Source: Catonia carolina
Taxonomy: Eukaryota; Arthropoda; Insecta; Hemiptera; Achilidae
Direction: 5' to 3'
Assembly: GCA_035578175.1 (NCBI GenBank)
Contig: JAQMRL010000014.1
Span: forward strand, 11,446,274-11,510,273
DNA length: 64,000 nucleotides
The notes beneath the pieces were generated by a model. The model searched no databases, was not told where the DNA came from, and saw only the letters and a list, made by a program, of their open reading frames with translations. Shown piece after piece: positions 11,174-22,226 of the stretch. How positions within the stretch are numbered: the stretch's first letter is position 1; each line of letters starts with the position of its first letter. The position numbers and the translations under genes are program-made.

Positions 11174-12861
11174 AGTGTTATCATAGGAGCCATCAACTGT
11201 TTCATTTCTGACATAAAATGTGTAAGCTGAGATGATACTTCAGAGGTGTCTAATCGTGTTTCATTTTGGGTTGTTGACGCTGCAATCTGGCTGTAGGAAA
11301 CAGACAGAGTACGATGTGGGTTATTTGTAACGAAGTTTTCTTGAATGGATGATTGATGAGACAGAAGCGAAGTTGGGGATGAATTTGACTTGTTAATGGA
11401 CGATCTCTGATGAGATTTCAACGGAGGGAATGAGTTAGAAGAAAGTTGTGGTGAAGTTGACATCGATGCTGCTGACAAAGAAGTATTAAGTTTATGATCC
11501 AAGTTTTGATTGGACGATCGAGACGAAGGAATATCTGTTGCATGAGAATTTTTTTTAGAATTTGCCGAATTAGATGTATTCCCCGAAGAACGGCGATTTT
11601 GAAGTTCTCAGTGAACTACGCAACCTCTATAGTTTGCCGGATGAGCATTATTGCATAAAATACAGGTGGCTGGTGTATCTCGGCTTTTGGTACAATCGGA
11701 TGATAAATGTTGCCCAGCACAACGGACGCATCGTGGAGGTAAATTGCAGTAATGTTGTGTATGACCGTAACGCTGGCATCGCGTACATTGTACAATCTGC
11801 CTGTTTTGCCTAGGTTCTTCCACGACAATTTTAGTGTGAAACATTGAATTGAGATTAAATATTAATTTATTCCCTTTATCAGGTTCAAGATCAACAAAGT
11901 ATAACGGTAATTTAACCTTATCTCGAGAAATAATATTTGTGACATTGCGAACTTTAAATCCCTGCGATATCAACTCCTCCAGAATTTCTTTTTCTCCGAT
12001 CGAATGATGAAGACCTCGAATTACAACTCGGTAGGTCTTGTCCTGAGCGAGTTGATATGTATAAAATTGCGCATTATTTTCCCTAAAATTAGTTATTATT
12101 TTCCGGTAAGCTTCCGGAGTTGATGGATAAATGGTGACACCTCGCGTAGTTGATGAACATTTGTATGAATCAGTACCGACAATTTGATTCAACAATTCAC
12201 ATAATTGTAAAAATTTAATTTCGGACTGAAGATAAATAGGAGGTGGTCGTACTAATTTGGTATCAGGCAGTGATAATAAATCATCATTATTGCCAGATTC
12301 CGGCAAAGTAGTCAAAATATTAAATTTGTTCTTGTCTAAGAGTCCATTATTTGAGAGTCGCGGATCCTTAGAAGAATAATTTGCCCGTTTATTAAAATTG
12401 CTACTTTCTTCCAAAGGACTGCTTCGTTTACGTTTCGATAAAACGTCTTTCCACTCCATCGATACTCGATCTGTTAGACCGTGGTCGATATCGCTAGAGC
12501 AATCGATATGTTGCATACTAATGTGATTAGTAGTAACAGCTGATTGATCATCTGTTAAAGATATTGTTGGCTTCTCAGCCATCAATAAATTTAGGTTATA
12601 ATCGATTTAAATAAATTAGTATTTTCTTTAAACAAAAATATATATATAAAAAAAACAAGATACTTATTGTCGAAGTCTTGCAGATTGTCACCCAATCTAA
12701 TAATTGTACTTAAACAAACTCATAAAGAGCTGTGTAAGAAGAAAATATCACTCACAAAAAACAGCACTGAAGAACACAACCGAACTGTTCAACGGTTAAT
12801 GGCCACGTCCCTAAATTATTTAAGAGAAAATTATAAAAATATACTTTTGTATTTGTTGCAG

Positions 12862-12924
12862 GTAATAAAGAGTGAATACACATTTTTCAATATATTACGC
12901 ACGTTCAGAGATAACAAAATGTAA
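12862..12924 (+). CDS. Odorant receptor, terminal exon
   Basis: It follows an acceptor (TTTGTTGCAG, ending 12861) and encodes VIKSEYTFFNILRTFRDNKM followed by TAA (12922-12924). It joins in phase to LETFAT of the exon at 6669-6830. The combined LETFATVIKSEYTFFNILR closely follows the insect odorant-receptor TM7/C-terminal consensus (LETF--V---SYS-F--L). The 21-codon terminal exon, and a C-terminus ending 13 residues after the Phe-Phe pair, are typical for the family. The intervening 6,031-bp intron (6831-12861) contains an antisense Jockey element. A possible polyadenylation signal, AATAAA, lies at 13088-13093. Confidence 0.78.
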   Translation, partial: VIKSEYTFFNILRTFRDNKM

Positions 12925-12925
12925 G

Positions 12926-13005
12926 AACGGCCGCCTTCGTAGCGTAGTGATAGCACGTTAATCTAGAACACCGAGGTCCCAGGTTCGATTCCCGGATAGG
13001 GTCTG
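12926..13005 (+). repeat. tRNA-like sequence (probable SINE head)
   Basis: It has an A-box-like TCGTAGCGTAGTGATAGCAC and a perfect B box, GGTTCGATTCC, at roughly tRNA spacing, starting two bases after the receptor stop codon. The presumed acceptor ends (GGCCGCC and ATAGGGTC) do not pair, so a functional tRNA gene is unlikely. No poly(A) tail or TSD was seen. If the receptor mRNA extends to the AATAAA at 13088, this lies in its 3' UTR. Confidence 0.55.
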
Positions 13006-13333
13006 GATATTATTACAAGTCAAGTTAAGGGGGAAATCTACATTTGCCTCACGAAAATACACATATTTCAAAAGCTAATATCTCGTGAATAAAAAGTGGT
13101 AAACATGTAATTCTTTCACCATTCTGAAGCTGTTTTATTGTTCGTATTAAGTTTATAATTGTTCTTGCAAGTTACAGAATTAAACAGTTATAAAAATGAG
13201 ATGGCTGTAAATAGTTGTTGTCCAGATTCTTATAGTAAACTTTAACATTTTATTTCCGGAAATTTTAATGTTTGTGTTTTATAAATACAAAAATAATCAT
13301 AACTTGAATTGTAATGGAGATAAATTCATATTT

Positions 13334-14086
13334 AAAAAATCTGGTGTGAAACACTCACACAACTTTCTCTTGCCAATGCAAATAATGACCAATATAACCT
13401 AACATTAGTTATAAACAAAAAACTAAACTCAAAAAACATAACCTTACTTTAATCATGAGTGAAAGGCGCAAAATGACAATCGACCTTTTAACTTAAAAAT
13501 ACTAAAAATCACTCTTCACGCTAAACTAGGCTCTGCAGAGAAAAATGCTTTAACTAAAAGTTGTAGATCTTTCAATTTTCTATAAATTTGAATAAATAAA
13601 CTTTTGTTGTAAAATGCATACTAAGCCGAAAACTGAAGAAAATTGATTTTTCACACGTTTTCGTGAGAAAAATAATAAAATCGCTAATTACCGCTAAACT
13701 AAGCGTTATACAAAAAATGTTGGAAATACAAGTTGCAGGATTTTAAATTCTCTACAATTTTTATTAAATATATTTTGCGGTAAAATGCATATTAAAGCAG
13801 CAATCTTAAAAAAATAATTTTTTTACTTGAAAACAGGCTCTTCAAGAATTTCAGCAGACATGGCGCCAACCCTATCTTGTAGAGCATATAAAATGCAGTA
13901 CATGAGGCAACTATTAGAAAAATCGTAGGACCAGTTTTTGACAAAATCACAAAAATGTGAAAAATTACACGAATAAACTACTACTTCCGGTTGACCGATT
14001 TCGATAAAAATGTTCGTGTTGGGTCCAGTAGTGGTATGTAACTTAAGTTTCAAGTTCGTACAATATTCCGTTCTTGAGATATTCTG

Positions 14087-14146
<60 letters not shown>

Positions 14147-14277
14147 AATCGCTAAAAACATGTTTTTTTGGGTTCAGGGGGTCTGAAAACGTGTAGATCC
14201 GGTGAAAACTCGATTTCTTAAAATCGACATGAAAACAATACTTTCCTTCCTATATATTCATATAGGGAAGAGAAAGT
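13334..14277 (+). repeat. HINE-like element, full-length copy
   Basis: It has both termini: AAAAAATCTGGTGTGAAACACTC at the left with ACTTTCTCTTGCC starting 27 nt in, and CCTATATATTCATATAGG hairpin plus AGAGAAAGTAAAAA at the right. Internally it carries the two diverged modules beginning near CACGCTAAACTAGG (13518) and ACCGCTAAACTAAG (13690). A pure (CA)n tract lies at 14090-14144. It is non-coding. Confidence 0.85.
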
Positions 14278-14977
14278 AAAAAGAAAATTGATCAGCAAAC
14301 TCTCCTCTAGTGGCAATAGCATCAAGCCTACAACACCTATTTATTAGGGCCAAAATTATCATAAGAGGTTTAAACCTGAAAACTTATAAATGATTGGCTC
14401 AAAAATTAATAATTTAATATTAAATTTGTGTACAAACTTCAAAGTTTATTCAATAGTACAGCCATTAGATAGTTTCTCACTCGTTCTTTTTGTTATTAAA
14501 TCAACTTAATAGGTTGAGTAACAGTGGAGATGTGTTTTTTTTTCCATAAAGCAATGTTTTCACCCCTACACTACTTATTTTAGGAGTGGGGAAGGGGGAA
14601 AATTATGAAAATTAAAAGAAAACGTTCTCCTTTGTATATCTTATATGTCTATTTAATATAAAGTTCCTATGGCTTAAACGAAAAAAGTTTCAATTTTCAG
14701 TAGATTCCCTACTTAAAGTTAGGTAACCAAACGTAGTCAGCAATAAACAAGCCGTAACATTTTTTTTGACACTAAACAATAAACCCAAGGTTTCAAATAA
14801 ATGGTTTAAAAAAGTCAGGAAGAATATTAAGAAAACCAGAAGAATTTATTTTATCAACTGGTTTCCATACATTCTATAAGGTATTCATTAAATGTCAGTC
14901 TTATTTTTCCAATCGTTTCTATTATTTTATTAATCGTTCAAACAAAGTTTAGGTTATGTAAAGTTAAATTTAAGAAT
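14278..14977. other. No feature recognised
   Basis: A+T-rich, with no TIR, tRNA box, RT motif or open frame that I recognise. Confidence 0.35.
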
Positions 14978-15292
14978 TGTTGTTGTTTAGGTCATCAGCC
15001 GAAAGGTTGGTTTGAACCAGCATGCCGGGTCTTCTGAAAAGGACATATTTTTCACTCTGCATGCACCTTCACTTCATTCACCACAGGGTCTTACTGTATA
15101 ATGAATTCATTACTTTCAGAGGATATAACTCTGATTAGTGTCTTTTACACCTCTACCTCTTCTGTTCTTAAAATGATTGTCATTTAATTGGCTTACCATG
15201 AGATGAGAAACAAAACTATTTATTTCAGCCCTGCAACGATTAGATTGAGTGTAAATAATTTGACACTCCACCTGTCTGGTATGGGCAGAATT
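14978..15292 (-). mobile_element. F2 SINE-like retroposon, copy with internal deletion
   Basis: The minus-strand element ends in the (TTG)n complement of the (AAC)n tail at the left and runs to ...CTGGTATGGGC at the right. About 90 bp of the 3' third is missing. The flanks AATTTAAGAATT and AATTTAAAAATT form a 12-bp TSD with one mismatch. Confidence 0.75.
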
Positions 15293-15442
15293 TAAAAATT
15301 ACTATATTTTAATAATTAAAAAACTTTAAAATAATATATCTACAACAATTTTCACACTTCATCCTTCGTAATTTCTATGATTTCGTTGATACCAAGAATT
15401 TTATACATAAAACAAAAGACAGAATTTTTTTTAATATAAATA

Positions 15443-16146
15443 ATATGGTGTGAAACACACAAGACTTCCTCTTACCACTGCAAATACTGAACAATATAAC
15501 CTAACATTAATACAAATACATAAGAAATAAACAAAAAAAAATAACCTCAAAAAATTATCTAATTTTAATCATGAGTGAATGAGGTAAAATGAAAACAAAA
15601 CGTAATTTGACTTAATAATACGGAAAAACACTCTTTAACTCTAGGCTCTCTTTAACTAGACTGTAGATAAAAATGCTCTTAATAAAAGTTGTAGATTTTT
15701 TAATTTCCTATAAATTTGTTTATATACACTATTGTCATAAAATGCATACTAGGGCTGAAACCTTAAAAAATCCATTTTTATACAGATTTTCATGAGAAAA
15801 ACATAAAATTACTAATTACCGCTAGACTAAGAAATGCAAAGAAATCGTCATGCAAAGAAATGTTTGAAATAAAAGTTGCAGATTTTTTAATTGGCTACAA
15901 CTTTTATTACATACACTTCTGTGCTAAATCACATATTAAGGCTTTAATTTTTTTTTTTAATTTTCTACGCGAATAAAGCCTCCCCAAGAATTTCAGCAGA
16001 CATGGCACCTACCTTATCTTGTAGAGCATAAAAAATGTAGTAAATCAGGGGATTTTTTAAAAAATTGTAAGATCTGTTTTTTGAGAAAATCGCAAAACAC
16101 TAAAAAATTACGTGAATAAGCTACTACTTCCGGTTGACTGATTTTT
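15443..16146 (+). repeat. HINE-like element, 5' part (continues at 17138-17377)
   Basis: A degenerate 5' end (ATGGTGTGAAACACACAAG) is followed by both internal modules and stops inside the block CTTCCGGTTGACTGATTTT. The same copy resumes at 17138 with ATGAAAACATTCGTGTTGGGT, the sequence expected next. The intervening 16147-17137 is a second HINE inserted in reverse orientation. Confidence 0.82.
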
Positions 16147-16331
16147 ACTTTTTCTTGCCTATATGAATATATAGGAAGGAAAGTATTGTTTTCATGTCGA
16201 TTTTCCGAAATCGAGTTTTCACCGGATCTATACGTTTTCAGACCCCCTGAACCCAAAAAACATGTTTTTAGCGATTGGTCTGTCTGTGTGTGTGTGTGTG
16301 TGTGTGTGCGTGCAAGCGCGCGCGCGTGCGT

Positions 16332-16362
<31 letters not shown>

Positions 16363-17137
16363 AACAGAATATCTCAAGAACGGAACATCGTACGAACTTG
16401 AAACTTGAAACTTAAGTTACATATCACTACCGGACCCAACACGAACATTTTCATCAAAATCGGTCAACCGGAAGTAGTAGTTTATTCGTATAATTTTTCA
16501 CTTTTTTGCGATTTTCTCAAAAACTAGTCCTACGAGTTTTTTTAAAATCAACTGGTTTACTACATTTTTTATGCTCTACAATATAGGGTAGGCGCCATGT
16601 TTGCTGAAATTCTGCTTGAGGCTGTTTTTACGTAAAAACATTTTCTTTTTAAGATTGCGGCTTTAATATGCATTTTAGCGTAAAACGTTATATAATAAAA
16701 GTTGTAGAGAATGTAAAATTCTACAACTTTTATTTCAAACATTTTTTTGTATAACGCTTAGTTTAGCGGTAATTTGCGATTTTCTGTTTTTTTCTCACGA
16801 AAACGTGAGAAAAATCGATTTTTTTAACATTTCGGTCTTAGTATGAATTTTACGACAAAAGTGTATATAATTAAATTTATAGAAAATTAAAAGATCTACA
16901 ACTTTTGTTTAGAGCATTTTTCTCTACAGAGCCTAGTTTAGCGTGAAAGCGTGATTTTCCGTATTTGTAAGCCAAACTAAGTTCGATTGTCATTTTGCGT
17001 CATTCACTCATGATTAAAATAAGGTTATGTTTTTGAGGTTAGTTTTTGTTTATTTCTAATATTTTATTAATAATGTTAGGTTTATTATTAATTATTTGCA
17101 TTGGCAAGAGAAAGTTGTGTGAGTGTTTCACACCAGA
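16147..17137 (-). repeat. HINE-like element, full length, inserted into another HINE
   Basis: It runs from ACTTTTTCTTGCC plus the hairpin CCTATATGAATATATAGG at the left to GTGTGAGTGTTTCACACCAGA at the right, and interrupts an older opposite-strand copy at a T run. No obvious TSD is seen beyond the T run, consistent with Helentron-type T|T insertion. A mixed GT/GCGC microsatellite occupies 16282-16362. Confidence 0.87.
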
Positions 17138-17377
17138 TTTTTATGAAAACATTCGTGTTGGGTGCTCTCTTTCAAACCTAACTTACATTTCAAGTTTTTA
17201 ATTCGTACGATGTTCCGTTTTTGAGATAATATTGTTCACACACAGACCAATCGCTACAAACATGTTTTTTGGGTTCAGGGGGTTGAAAATGTGTATATTT
17301 GGTGAAAACTCGATTTCTTAAAATCGACATGAAAACAATACTTTCCTTCCTGTATATTCATATAGGCGAGAGAGAGT
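17138..17377 (+). repeat. HINE-like element, 3' part of the interrupted copy from 15443
   Basis: It continues the copy of 15443-16146 from the ATGAAAACATTCGTG block through a very short CACACACAGACC (unexpanded microsatellite) to a 3' hairpin and GAGAGAGAGTAAAAA. Confidence 0.82.
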
Positions 17378-17643
17378 AAAAATATATGAAATAGGTTTAC
17401 TAATCTTTTCACCTCCATAGAAACACAATACTGCCCGCACAATAGTTATGTTAAGTTGGTTCCGTAATAATTATTTACGGCGCTTTTAAAGGCTAAATAC
17501 AGTATAATTGCCACAATTTACTTTATTGAGCTCCGTCAAAACACTTTTGCGTATCCTTCTTTTGTCTATGAGGAGCAATTTGTAAAATATAAAGTTACAA
17601 AATATTTAGGGACGATCTTAATATCTGATCCTCAACATTTTTT
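17378..17643. other. No feature recognised
   Basis: Unassigned sequence between two HINE copies. Confidence 0.3.
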
Positions 17644-17879
17644 ACTTGCTCCTGCCCTATATATAGGGAAAAAAGGTATTGTTTTCATGTCGATTTTTTA
17701 AATTAAGTTTTTATCGAAAATAAACGGTTTTAGTACCACTGAACACAAAAAAATATGTTTTTTGCGGTTGATCTGTGTCTGAAAGTGTTTGTGTATACAT
17801 ATGTGAACAATTTTTCAGTTTTTTGCAATTTCTTCAAAAACGGCTGCTACGATCTTTTTTAAAAATTGCCTTATTTATT

Positions 17880-18472
17880 TTTTTTTTTGACACTTTTAAT
17901 TGAAATTTAGTATCTGTTATTGAAATAATATAACAATTTCTAAATGTGAAGCTAATGTTCCAAAACTTGATTTACTTGAAGGAGCGTGCAGTCATCACCA
18001 CAGTCCTACAGTTGGCCAAGAAGATCTCTTGGCCAGAGGCGCTTCAAACGTCTGCGCTGAGTACCCGGTATCGCCCTAGTGTACATGTTTTGTATGAGAG
18101 GGTTGTCATGTAGTCCAAATTTGTCATGCATCGTCTTGTATAGTTGTTTCGCGACATCAATTACGTATGGCATTTGTAAGTCTTTGTGCAACATTGAGTT
18201 TGTGATGTAAAAGGGGCATTGCGTTATCGTTCGTAGAATCTTGTTCTGAATTGCTTGTATACGTTTCGTGTGTGAAGGTTTAGCAGATCCCCAAAGTTGA
18301 ACTCCATATGTCCAGATTGGTCTTAAGACTGTCTTGTAGATTGTTAATTTGTGTGACATGTTTAATTTAGAACGTCTATCGAGTAAGCGTTTTAGTTGAT
18401 AGAAGCGTGTTTTGAGTTTGTGGCGTGTGTGTGTAACATGTGCGTTCCATGTAAGTTTTCTGTCCAAAGTTC
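17880..18472 (-). mobile_element. 5'-truncated Jockey-like retrotransposon, TSD TGCCTTATTTATT
   Basis: The 13-bp repeat TGCCTTATTTATT at 17867-17879 and 18473-18485 brackets it exactly. The 3' poly(A) is the T run starting at 17880. Only the RT C-terminus and 3' UTR are present. Confidence 0.88.
18006..18467 (-). pseudogene. Jockey reverse transcriptase C-terminal fragment, uninterrupted frame
   Basis: A 153-residue frame without lesions covers the part of Jockey ORF2 downstream of the catalytic box. It has MDRKLTWNAHV (compare LDKRLTWHSHI in copy 1), KLTIYKTVLRPIWTYGVQLWG, CPFYITNSMLHKDLQMPYV and the terminal RRRLKRLWPRDLL. It starts at the truncation point and is not a gene, but the open frame shows that the insertion is recent. 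It is distinct in sequence from copies 1 and 2. Confidence 0.83.
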
Positions 18473-18999
18473 TGCCTTATTTATTAAATTTTGTATGCTC
18501 TACAAGATAGGGTAAGCCCCATGTCGGTTGAAATTTACGGGGTGCTGTGCCATCGTGGTAATTTTTTTCAGATTACGGCCTTAATATGCATTTTACAATA
18601 AATGCATAAAATTGGAGTTGTAGGAAATTTAAAAACCTACAAATTTTTTTATTTAAATATTTTTTTCTACAATGCTTAGTTTCATCAAAATAGTGATTTT
18701 CTGTATTTTTTATCAAAATTGGTAAAAAATGAGAATTTTTAAGATTACGATCTTCATATTTTAAGAATTTTACGGAAAGAATGCTCATAATCAAAGATTG
18801 TTGTTTATGTCATCAGCCTTAAGGCTGATGAAAACCTATAGAGGCTTTACTAAGTAACAAGAGGAGTGAGGTAGTTTACTATTGCCTTCCTCACTGAGTT
18901 GAAAGAGTATGCTTATCAGCATACCTGGCTTTCTGAAAAGCATAAACTTTCCACTCTGCGAATGACACCTTCACTTCATCCACCACACGGTCTGGCTGT

Positions 19000-20961
19000 T
19001 GTAACATTTTTAAATTAATGTTACTTTATTTAATTATTAATTTTTCCTTTTTCTGATTATGTTGAATTTAAATTTCGTTATCTTTTAATGTCGCCGTAAT
19101 CCGTTATCTCGTTATCAATTTGCATTCATTCTGTCTTTGTACTGCCGACTGCTGTTATCTGTCCTTTCTTGTCGAATCCGTTTCTTCTTGCTTTTCATGT
19201 TCTCTTGGTACATGTTTAGCGGGGGGGAAGGGGTCGGTGACGTCAGAACCGAGGCTTCATTATGAATGATTTGATATACTCGCTCTCTCTTTGTAATTGG
19301 TCTGGAAGATTTTCGGTTCTTGAATTATGTGTGCCGTAAATTTTTATTGTTTCTTTTCGGGGCGCTTTTACGTTGCTGTATGACTAATTGCAATTCCCGT
19401 TTTTTTTACGGTAAGTCCTTGTTCTATTTCTTTTATTATGCTTGTAGTTAAAACCCATTGTAGCCGTAAATGATTTTTTTTAAGATTTTGTAAATTTTTG
19501 GTAAACCCTTTTGGGTAATTTTAATTTTCTAAATTTTAACTTAAAGCTTTTCTTAAAGTTTGCTATTAAGTTTTTTTCTTTTCTTTAATCTTTTGCTGTG
19601 CTGGTGGGGTTTACCTACTTTGTATTATATCTTTTGTTTGTCTTTTGCGGAGGCCCTCATTATTCTAAGTCCTGGTTTTCTGCTCTTTGCAGGGACCAGC
19701 TTTGGGGAGCAGTTCCTTCAATATTTTATACAAGTTTTACTAATCCTTTTGGGCGACATGGAAGCCAAAAGGTCAATTTCAACTATTCTAACTTTACCTG
19801 AAAGTGTCGCCTTTTATAAGTTTAAATCGACTCATCTGTAAACTAATCCTTTGCACAAGATAAATTTTTGGGCCCAAATATTCAGTAAACATAAATCTGG
19901 AATCACTGATTTTAAATGGACAAGTCGCCTTTGGTTTAAACAAGTCTCCGGCTAGCTAACTAGCATGTTCTTTCGGGGATCATCCTTATTCTTCTAATTC
20001 TACCCATCCGTCTTCTATTTATAATAACTAATAAATTTCTTATATTACAAATATTTTAATTTTTATAATTAATTTTGTTAATCATAAAAATGATCCTTAT
20101 TATTCTTATGTTTGCTGCATTATGCAATTTTGCATAATCTTGTCTCGTGGTGTACAAAACATGTTTTGCATTTAACTTATAATGTTAATATTGTATTAAG
20201 CCTTTTGTTTTTCTGGCTTTCTCTTATTTTTGTTTCTTTAATATTATAAATAAAAATTTGAATCATTTTGCTAAAACATTGCATGATGATTATCTTGTAA
20301 AATTAAATTTTGTAACTCAAGGTAAAATTTACCTTGTGTTTCGTTTAGTGAAACTAATTATATACTATTTTTTTTGGTTTTTTTATTAAGATCAAATCTT
20401 TTAAAGAAACAGTTTAATCATGTTTTTTATTTAAATTTTATTTTTTATGAATCTCTTTCATGTAAAGGCAATCGGATTAATTCTTATATTTAATTTGGTA
20501 CTTTCTTTTGATTTCTATTTATCGTTTATTAATTTCTAATAATTATAATTGTAAAACCGAAATGGTCTTTTCTATTTTCAAATTACTTAAAGATTTTCTT
20601 AAATTACATTTCTGGATCCAGTTTAAAGCATGCTAAATTATTATTGAGCTCGTAATATATAATATAAAATTTTGGTTATTAATTATGATAATTTCAATTT
20701 AATGCCTGCGTAACGTTTTTGTAATTCTTCTCAAATACTGAACATAAAACTTAATTTATCTTATATTTATAATGGTTACCTATCTATTAATTTTTTTTTA
20801 TTAAATTTTTAAGTAATTAAAATTAATCTTGTTAATTTTATTTTCTTTGCACCACATCACCGCAGTCTGTTTTTGGGGTAGTTTTTTCTTTCTTGTCCCC
20901 TGTGCCACTTTTGCTTTTGGTAGCGAACCTTTGGGGTTCGCGTGAGCAAAAAGGGGCTACA
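19000..20961. mobile_element. Solo LTR, 1,962 bp, TGTAAC...GCTACA, TSD CTGT
   Basis: It starts TGTAAC, ends GCTACA (canonical TG...CA) and is flanked by a perfect 4-bp CTGT repeat (18996-18999 and 20962-20965) inside an F2 copy whose uninterrupted sequence is known from other copies. No internal gag-pol is present, hence a solo LTR. The first 25 bases form an inverted repeat (GTAACATT...AATGTTAC) and the last 45 contain the hairpin GCGAACC...GGTTCGC. A TGACGTCA (CRE-type) site is at 19238-19245. The open frames at 19560-19841 are hydrophobic and unrecognised. The superfamily (Gypsy or BEL) is undetermined. Confidence 0.83.
19238..19245. promoter_or_regulatory. CRE-like palindrome TGACGTCA inside the LTR
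   Basis: A perfect 8-bp CREB/ATF consensus in the first eighth of the solo LTR, next to a G-rich stretch (19220-19236). The position is compatible with a U3 enhancer. Binding and activity are inferred only from the motif. Confidence 0.35.
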
Positions 20962-21015
20962 CTGTATAATGAAATTCATTACTTTCAGAAGTGATAATTC
21001 TGATTAGTGTCTTTT

Positions 21016-21520
21016 TTTGGCTTAACCTTTATTTTTATTTACAACTGTACAATTTTTTAAGCACAACTAGTAAATAAGATGGAATGAATGAGGAATGGCG
21101 GGAAAGTGACGTGAATGTGAATCGATCCAATGACCGATTTTGGCGTGAAATTTTTCAAGTATGTGGTGCCAATTTTTTATGATAATGATTTATAAACTAT
21201 GATGGATGATTTTTTATGAGATGATTTTCTTTTTTATGAAATGAAACAGGCATGAAAAGTTAAATTAAAATGTTTTCCTTCTGTTATTTTTATGGTGATC
21301 GGATAAGAACCCCATTCCACCTTTGTTTCAGTCGTCTGTTAACAGGGAGATCGTTAGTTGAAATAGACTGGACATTTAGATTTATGTGGTCAATTGTCTT
21401 TGTGTGTAATGAGTTATATGTTGTGTTTACAATGTCTCGAACCATTGGTATTTTCAGGTCTTCGTGAAAGGTATGATTGGTTACGTAAAAAGGTGCGTTT
21501 GTTACTGCTCTAAGTGATTT
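21016..21520 (-). mobile_element. 5'-truncated Jockey tail, TSD TGATTAGTGTCTTTT
   Basis: The 15-bp repeat at 21001-21015 and 21521-21535 is perfect. The minus strand encodes the RT C-terminus (TNAPFYVTNHTFHEDLKIP, then LPVNRRLKQRWNGVLIRS) followed by a 3' UTR and an A-rich end. It inserted into F2 sequence. Confidence 0.85.
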
Positions 21521-21848
21521 TGATTAGTGTCTTTTACATCTAAACTTCTTCTATTCTTAAATAATTCAGTCATATGGCTGACCATGTGATAGAAACAAAA
21601 CGTTTTTTGTAGCCCTGGAATTAGCAGATAGAGTTAACACTCCACTTTGCTGTTCTGGGTAAAAACGTAGGAAAAGATATAAGAAATAAAAAACCTACAA
21701 ATTTAATTCCAAGATTTTTTTTTCAAAAGAGTTAATTTAGCGTCAATTAGTGATATTCCATACATTTAAGTCAAATAGAAGTTGATTTTCAATTTGCATC
21801 ATTCTCTCGTGATTAAAATTAGGTTATATTTTTGTTATGTTTTTACTT

Positions 21849-22226
21849 TTGAGACCTCATAGGATCACTCTAGCTCAAGTTTAGGTCTGTTTCAGTGTTG
21901 GGTTTCTTTGAAAAGCGCGCTCTCCTAAGCGTGGCTTCCTTTCGTTTGGCCCACATTTTCTTAAAACGTTCCGATCTATGTTTCTGGTCGTCGTCGGTAA
22001 ACACCCTGTTGTACACTCTCCAGGTTTTTGGCTCGAATGTTACCATATTAGCCTTGACTAGTTGGTTGTACTTAGCTGATTTTGTTAGCAGGTCTTGTTT
22101 AGTGATTCCAAGTTCCTCCACATCCCGCTGTACCTCCTTCAGCCACCTATGTCTCGACACCTTATTCCAAAAATGGTTGATCAGCCGGTTCACAAGTCTG
22201 GACTTTTCGGCTCTGAGTACGTGCGA
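21849..22226 (-). pseudogene. LINE (RTE-like) C-terminal tail fragment
   Basis: An uninterrupted 107-codon frame (21870-22193) starts RLINHFWNKVSRHRWLKEV and contains RDVEELGITKQDLLTKSAKY and RSERFKKMWAKRKEATLRRA. This layout (basic tail, -W-KEV--D--ELGIT---, then RSERFKK-W) is characteristic of the C-terminus of endonuclease/RT polyproteins of non-Jockey LINEs abundant in arthropods. I place it only tentatively as RTE-like. It interrupts a HINE copy near its 5' end; a TSD could not be established. A related relic lies at 30010-30650. Confidence 0.6.

Larger units (their letters stand above)
10633..12585 (-). pseudogene. ORF1 (gag-like, three CCHC knuckles) of Jockey copy 2, interrupted
   Basis: It starts at 12585 (MMAEKPTISLTDDQ). 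After a low-complexity N-terminus comes the shared domain (PPPIYLQSEIKF, TRGVTIYPSTPEAYRK, RVVIRGLHHSIGE, YFVDLEPDKGNKLIFNLN). Three intact knuckles follow: CTRCQRYGHTQHYC, CVRCAGQHLSSDC and CILCNNAHPANYRGC. A stop after NYRGCVVH (about 11608) and a frame change lead into a Ser/Thr-rich tail ending FMSEMKQLMAPMIT, where a retroposon is inserted. Beyond it the frame resumes and stops at 10633-10635, overlapping the ORF2 ATG. Confidence 0.8.
7697..12611 (-). mobile_element. Nearly complete Jockey-like retrotransposon (copy 2) in the receptor intron
   Basis: It has the same organisation as copy 1: ORF1 with three CCHC knuckles, and ORF2 with endonuclease and RT. It lies antisense to the odorant-receptor gene, between its last two exons. 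The 3' end is at a T run near 7697. A weak 7-bp TAAATTA repeat (7690-7696 and 12612-12618) is the best TSD candidate. If it is correct, the 5' leader is very short and the copy slightly 5'-truncated. A poly(A) retroposon (10690-11173) interrupts the end of ORF1. The nucleotide sequence differs clearly from copy 1, so it is a separate lineage, not a recent duplicate. Confidence 0.8.
18796..21662 (-). mobile_element. F2 SINE-like retroposon split by a solo LTR and a Jockey tail
   Basis: The F2 sequence is present as 18796-18999, 20962-21015 and 21521-21662. The junctions are precise: CTGT is duplicated around the LTR and TGATTAGTGTCTTTT around the LINE tail. The F2 copy itself lies in a HINE element. 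Confidence 0.82.

Noticed and set aside
12926..13005. Functional tRNA gene after the odorant-receptor stop
   Set aside because: The A and B boxes look good, but the acceptor ends do not pair, so it is listed only as a tRNA-like SINE head.
13334..14277. HINE-like repeats as LTRs or as classical TIR transposons
   Set aside because: The termini lack TG...CA, the inverted motif is offset by 27 nt at one end, both ends are A-rich on the same strand, and no constant TSD is visible.
19560..19841. 93-codon hydrophobic frame as a possible membrane protein
   Set aside because: It lies wholly inside the solo LTR, is T-rich and has no recognisable domain.
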